Shown: one piece after another, positions 4,232 through 6,464 of the stretch | Position numbering within the stretch: the first letter of the stretch is position 1 | Layout: each line of letters opens with the position of its first letter | Source of the DNA: Methylacidiphilum sp. | Lineage (GTDB): Bacteria; Verrucomicrobiota; Verrucomicrobiia; CAIQCK01 | Direction of reading: 5' to 3' | Assembly (NCBI GenBank): GCA_020718125.1 | Contig: DYDC01000163.1 | Span: 1 to 6,464 of the forward strand | DNA: 6,464 nt | Translations under genes and position numbers: made by a program | Notes under the pieces: model-generated | Databases searched by the model: none | What the model was told of the DNA's origin: nothing | Seen by the model: the letters and a program-made list of their open reading frames with translations, nothing else

Positions 4232-6363
4232 TTCGCGAGTTGGAAGTCCACCTGCCGTTTGAAGAGGTCCACGCGTGCCACGCCGACCTTGACGCGGTCG
4301 CCGACCTTGAAGGTGCGGCGGGTGCGTTTGCCAGTGAGATGGCGGCGGACCTCGTCGTAGGCGTAGAAGTCATCGGAGATCGTCGAGACGTGGACGAGGC
4401 CATAGATCATCGTCGCCGGCAGCTCGACGAACAGGCCGTAGTTGCGCACGTCGGTCACGAGCGCCTCGAACGTGTCCTGCCGCCGGCCTTGCATCAGGTC
4501 GTTGAAATACTCCAGCGTCTTGAGCTTCTTGGACTCGCTCTCGGCCTCGTCGGCGGTGCGCTCGGTGATGCAGCAGTGTTGTGCGATGCGTGCGATCTGC
4601 TCGACGGCGTAACCCGTGGGCCGGCGGCGGATGAGCGCGTCGAGGATGCGGTGGACGACGAGGTCCGGGTAACGCCGGATGGGCGAGGTGAAGTGCGTGT
4701 AGTTGACCTTCGCCAGGCCGTAGTGGCCGAGCGGGTCGGTGGTGTAAAGCGCGCGTTTGAGCGAGCGCAGCAGGCTCATCTTAAGGACGTATTCCTGCGG
4801 GTGGCCGCGGACGTGGCTGAGCAGTTTCTGGATCTCGGACTTCAACGTCAGGTCGCCGGCCTTGATGCCGAACCCGCCGACGAACGCGCGGAACTCCAGC
4901 AGCTTCGCCGGGTCGGGGTTCTCGTGGACGCGATAGATGCCGGGCACGCGCGAGTTCTTGATCTGGCGCGCGACGGCTTCGTTGGCCGCGAGCATGAACT
5001 CCTCGACGAGCTGGTGCGAAATGTCGTTCTCGACGCGCTCCAGCGCGACCGGCTTTCCCCTCGCGTCGAGGCGGACCTTGATCTCCGGGAAATCCAAGTC
5101 CAGCGAGCCGCGCTCGAACCGCCGCCGGCGCAACAGCGACGCGAGCCGCCACTGCATCTTGAGGTTCTTCGTCAGCGCGTCGTCCTTGCCGTCGGGACTG
5201 TTGAGCCGCTTGAGCGCCTCCTTGTAGGTGATGAGGTGTTGGACGCGGATGACGGTGTTGTGGAACGTCGCGCCCTTCGGGTTGCCACTGGCGTCGTAGT
5301 CAATGAACGCCGTCTTCGCGAGCCGGTCCACGTTGCCGAACAGCGAGCAGAGGCCCGCCGAGAGCTTCTCCGGCAGCATCGGGATGACGCGGTCCACCAG
5401 ATAGATCGAGTTGCCGCGCTCGCGGGCCTCGTTGTCGAGCCGCGTCTTGGGCCGGACATAATGCGACACGTCGGCGATGTGGACGCCGAGCCGCCAGCCG
5501 CCGTCGGGCCGTTCCTCGACCGAGACCGCGTCGTCGTGGTCGCGCGCGTCGTCGGGATCAATCGTGACGATGAACGAGCCGCGCAGGTCGAGCCGTCCCG
5601 TCCGGTCCTCGGCGACCGGCTCGTCGGGCAGTTTCTCGATCTCGCGCAGCACCTCGTGGGGGAAGGCCTGCGGAAGGCGGTGCTTCCGGATCAGCGCGAT
5701 CATGTCCATGCCCGGCGCGTCGCTGGCGCCGAGGATCTCGGTGATGGTGCCTTCCGGGTTGACGTGGCGCGATTCCCACGGCAGCAGCTTGACGACGACC
5801 TTGTCGCCAAGGCGGGCCTTGGGATGCGGCTTGACGTAGATGTCGTGGACGATGCGCGGCTCGTCGGGGATGACGTAGAGGAAGAACTTCGTTTTCCGGA
5901 GCGTTCCGACCAGCGTTTCGTTGGCGCGCTCCATGACGCGGATGATGCGGCCTTCGAGCTTCTCCGGGCCGGGCTTCGCGCGGCGGTCGCGCCGGACGGT
6001 GCCTTTGCTCAGCCGGACGACCACGCGGTCGCCGTGCATGGCCACGCCGATGTTGTCAGCACCGACGTAGATGTCGCCCGGTGCGGACGGCTGGCCTTTC
6101 CCGTCGGCTTCCGGGATGACGAAGCCGAAACCGCGCTCGTTCATCTGTAGCCGGCCGACGACAAGGTCGGCCTCGGCGGGCAGGACGAAACGGTTGTTCC
6201 GGACGCGGACGATCTCGCCCTTGCGGAGCATGTCACCGAGCGCGCGGCGGAACTCGATGCGCTCCTGCTCGTTGAGCTTGAGCGCCTTGGCCAGTTCGTG
6301 CCGGCGCAGCGGCCGATAGTTCGGCGCGGCCAGGAAATTCAGGATTTTCTTTCTAGTCTCCAT
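4228..6363 (-). CDS. rnr: Ribonuclease R (RNB-family 3'-5' exoribonuclease)
   Basis: Processive 3'-to-5' exoribonuclease that degrades structured RNA and takes part in rRNA and tmRNA-linked quality control in the cytoplasm. It has 711 residues from ATG 6363; a longer frame to 6450 adds a sequence with no family similarity. Domain order is complete: N-terminal winged helix about 1-62, two cold-shock OB domains about 66-125 and 135-215, RNB catalytic domain about 255-580, and S1 domain about 630-710. The active-site set is intact in TIDPDDARDHDDA, with Asp269, Asp275, Asp277 and Asp278 matching the four metal-binding aspartates of RNase II/R. The RNB signature HFTSPIRRYPDLVVHR is at 557-572. 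Unlike the 813-residue E. coli protein, it ends with the S1 domain and lacks the Lys-rich tail. It is first in an operon with two overlapping downstream genes. No Shine-Dalgarno motif precedes the start. Confidence 0.96.
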   Translation of the reverse strand: METRKKILNFLAAPNYRPLRRHELAKALKLNEQERIEFRRALGDMLRKGEIVRVRNNRFVLPAEADLVVGRLQMNERGFGFVIPEADGKGQPSAPGDIYVGADNIGVAMHGDRVVVRLSKGTVRRDRRAKPGPEKLEGRIIRVMERANETLVGTLRKTKFFLYVIPDEPRIVHDIYVKPHPKARLGDKVVVKLLPWESRHVNPEGTITEILGASDAPGMDMIALIRKHRLPQAFPHEVLREIEKLPDEPVAEDRTGRLDLRGSFIVTIDPDDARDHDDAVSVEERPDGGWRLGVHIADVSHYVRPKTRLDNEARERGNSIYLVDRVIPMLPEKLSAGLCSLFGNVDRLAKTAFIDYDASGNPKGATFHNTVIRVQHLITYKEALKRLNSPDGKDDALTKNLKMQWRLASLLRRRRFERGSLDLDFPEIKVRLDARGKPVALERVENDISHQLVEEFMLAANEAVARQIKNSRVPGIYRVHENPDPAKLLEFRAFVGGFGIKAGDLTLKSEIQKLLSHVRGHPQEYVLKMSLLRSLKRALYTTDPLGHYGLAKVNYTHFTSPIRRYPDLVVHRILDALIRRRPTGYAVEQIARIAQHCCITERTADEAESESKKLKTLEYFNDLMQGRRQDTFEALVTDVRNYGLFVELPATMIYGLVHVSTISDDFYAYDEVRRHLTGKRTRRTFKVGDRVKVGVARVDLFKRQVDFQLAK

Positions 6364-6376
6364 GGGATATGCGCGC

Positions 6377-6405
6377 ACGCTAGCAGCGGCGCGCGGACAA
6401 TGCAA
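6377..6405 (-). promoter_or_regulatory. Weak candidate promoter for the rnr operon
   Basis: On the minus strand, TTGCAT (6405-6400) and TAGCGT (6382-6377) are separated by exactly 17 nt, and the -10 element ends 13 nt before the rnr ATG. Each hexamer matches the sigma-70 consensus at only 3 of 6 positions, so this rests on spacing and position. If real, transcripts would have a leader of about 5-7 nt, fitting the absence of a ribosome-binding site. Confidence 0.2.
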
Positions 6406-6464
6406 CCGCCGCGTCACGACTCGATCCAAGCCGGGCGCAACTTGACACACGCGCCACGATCAAG

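Noticed and set aside
4240..6150. A 636-codon open frame on the plus strand, antisense to rnr.
   Set aside because: It lies within the well-supported RNase R gene, and its translation is low-complexity Val/Asp/Arg/Ala without any family motif. Long antisense frames are common in GC-rich coding DNA.
6364..6450. An N-terminal extension of RNase R to an ATG at 6450.
   Set aside because: The extra 29 residues resemble no part of the family, while ATG 6363 begins directly at the usual winged-helix N-terminus.
6441..6464. Inverted CTTGA and TCAAG at the right edge.
   Set aside because: Only 5 bp with a 14-nt loop and no gene context visible beyond the edge.

Overview
This is a high-GC bacterial window with six genes, one of them cut by the left edge, and almost no spare DNA. 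Three minor signals suggest a Verrucomicrobiota-type genome: ribosome-binding sites are mostly absent, there is a GTTTCAC-type heptamer repeat, and there is a GC-rich 'GTGGGCC...GGCCCAC' hairpin repeat. An SGNH hydrolase and a RIFT-barrel carbohydrate-related protein lie side by side, which fits. This assignment is inference, at roughly 0.6 confidence, with no marker gene to settle it.

Layout. Positions 1-1200 (+) hold the end of one SGNH/GDSL hydrolase and then a complete membrane-anchored paralogue, a tandem pair. Facing it is a minus-strand gene (1215-2285) for a secreted protein resembling the N-terminal RIFT barrel of exo-rhamnogalacturonan-lyase-like proteins, without the large catalytic barrel expected after it. 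A 178-nt divergent intergenic region (2286-2463) carries a strong 23-bp-arm inverted repeat and a tandem decamer. It is followed by a lone nuoA (2464-2880, +), the small membrane subunit of respiratory complex I, with no nuoB after it. The rest is a minus-strand operon read from right to left: rnr (RNase R, 6363-4228), a two-domain LEA2/WHy-type lipoprotein (4231-3377) and a MidA-family methyltransferase remnant (3380-2877). These three are joined by 4-nt ATGA and GTGA overlaps.

The most notable observation is that the MidA-family gene is open and in frame, but its N-terminal motif is joined directly to the C-terminal half of the family. The S-adenosylmethionine-binding core is missing. MidA/NDUFAF7 proteins are complex I assembly factors in mitochondria, so the convergent neighbour nuoA makes this deletion more interesting. 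The nuoA and MidA stop codons overlap within one CTAG tetramer. I see no complete novel system such as a defence island, CRISPR array or retron. What is here is a set of housekeeping and envelope genes with several structural oddities.
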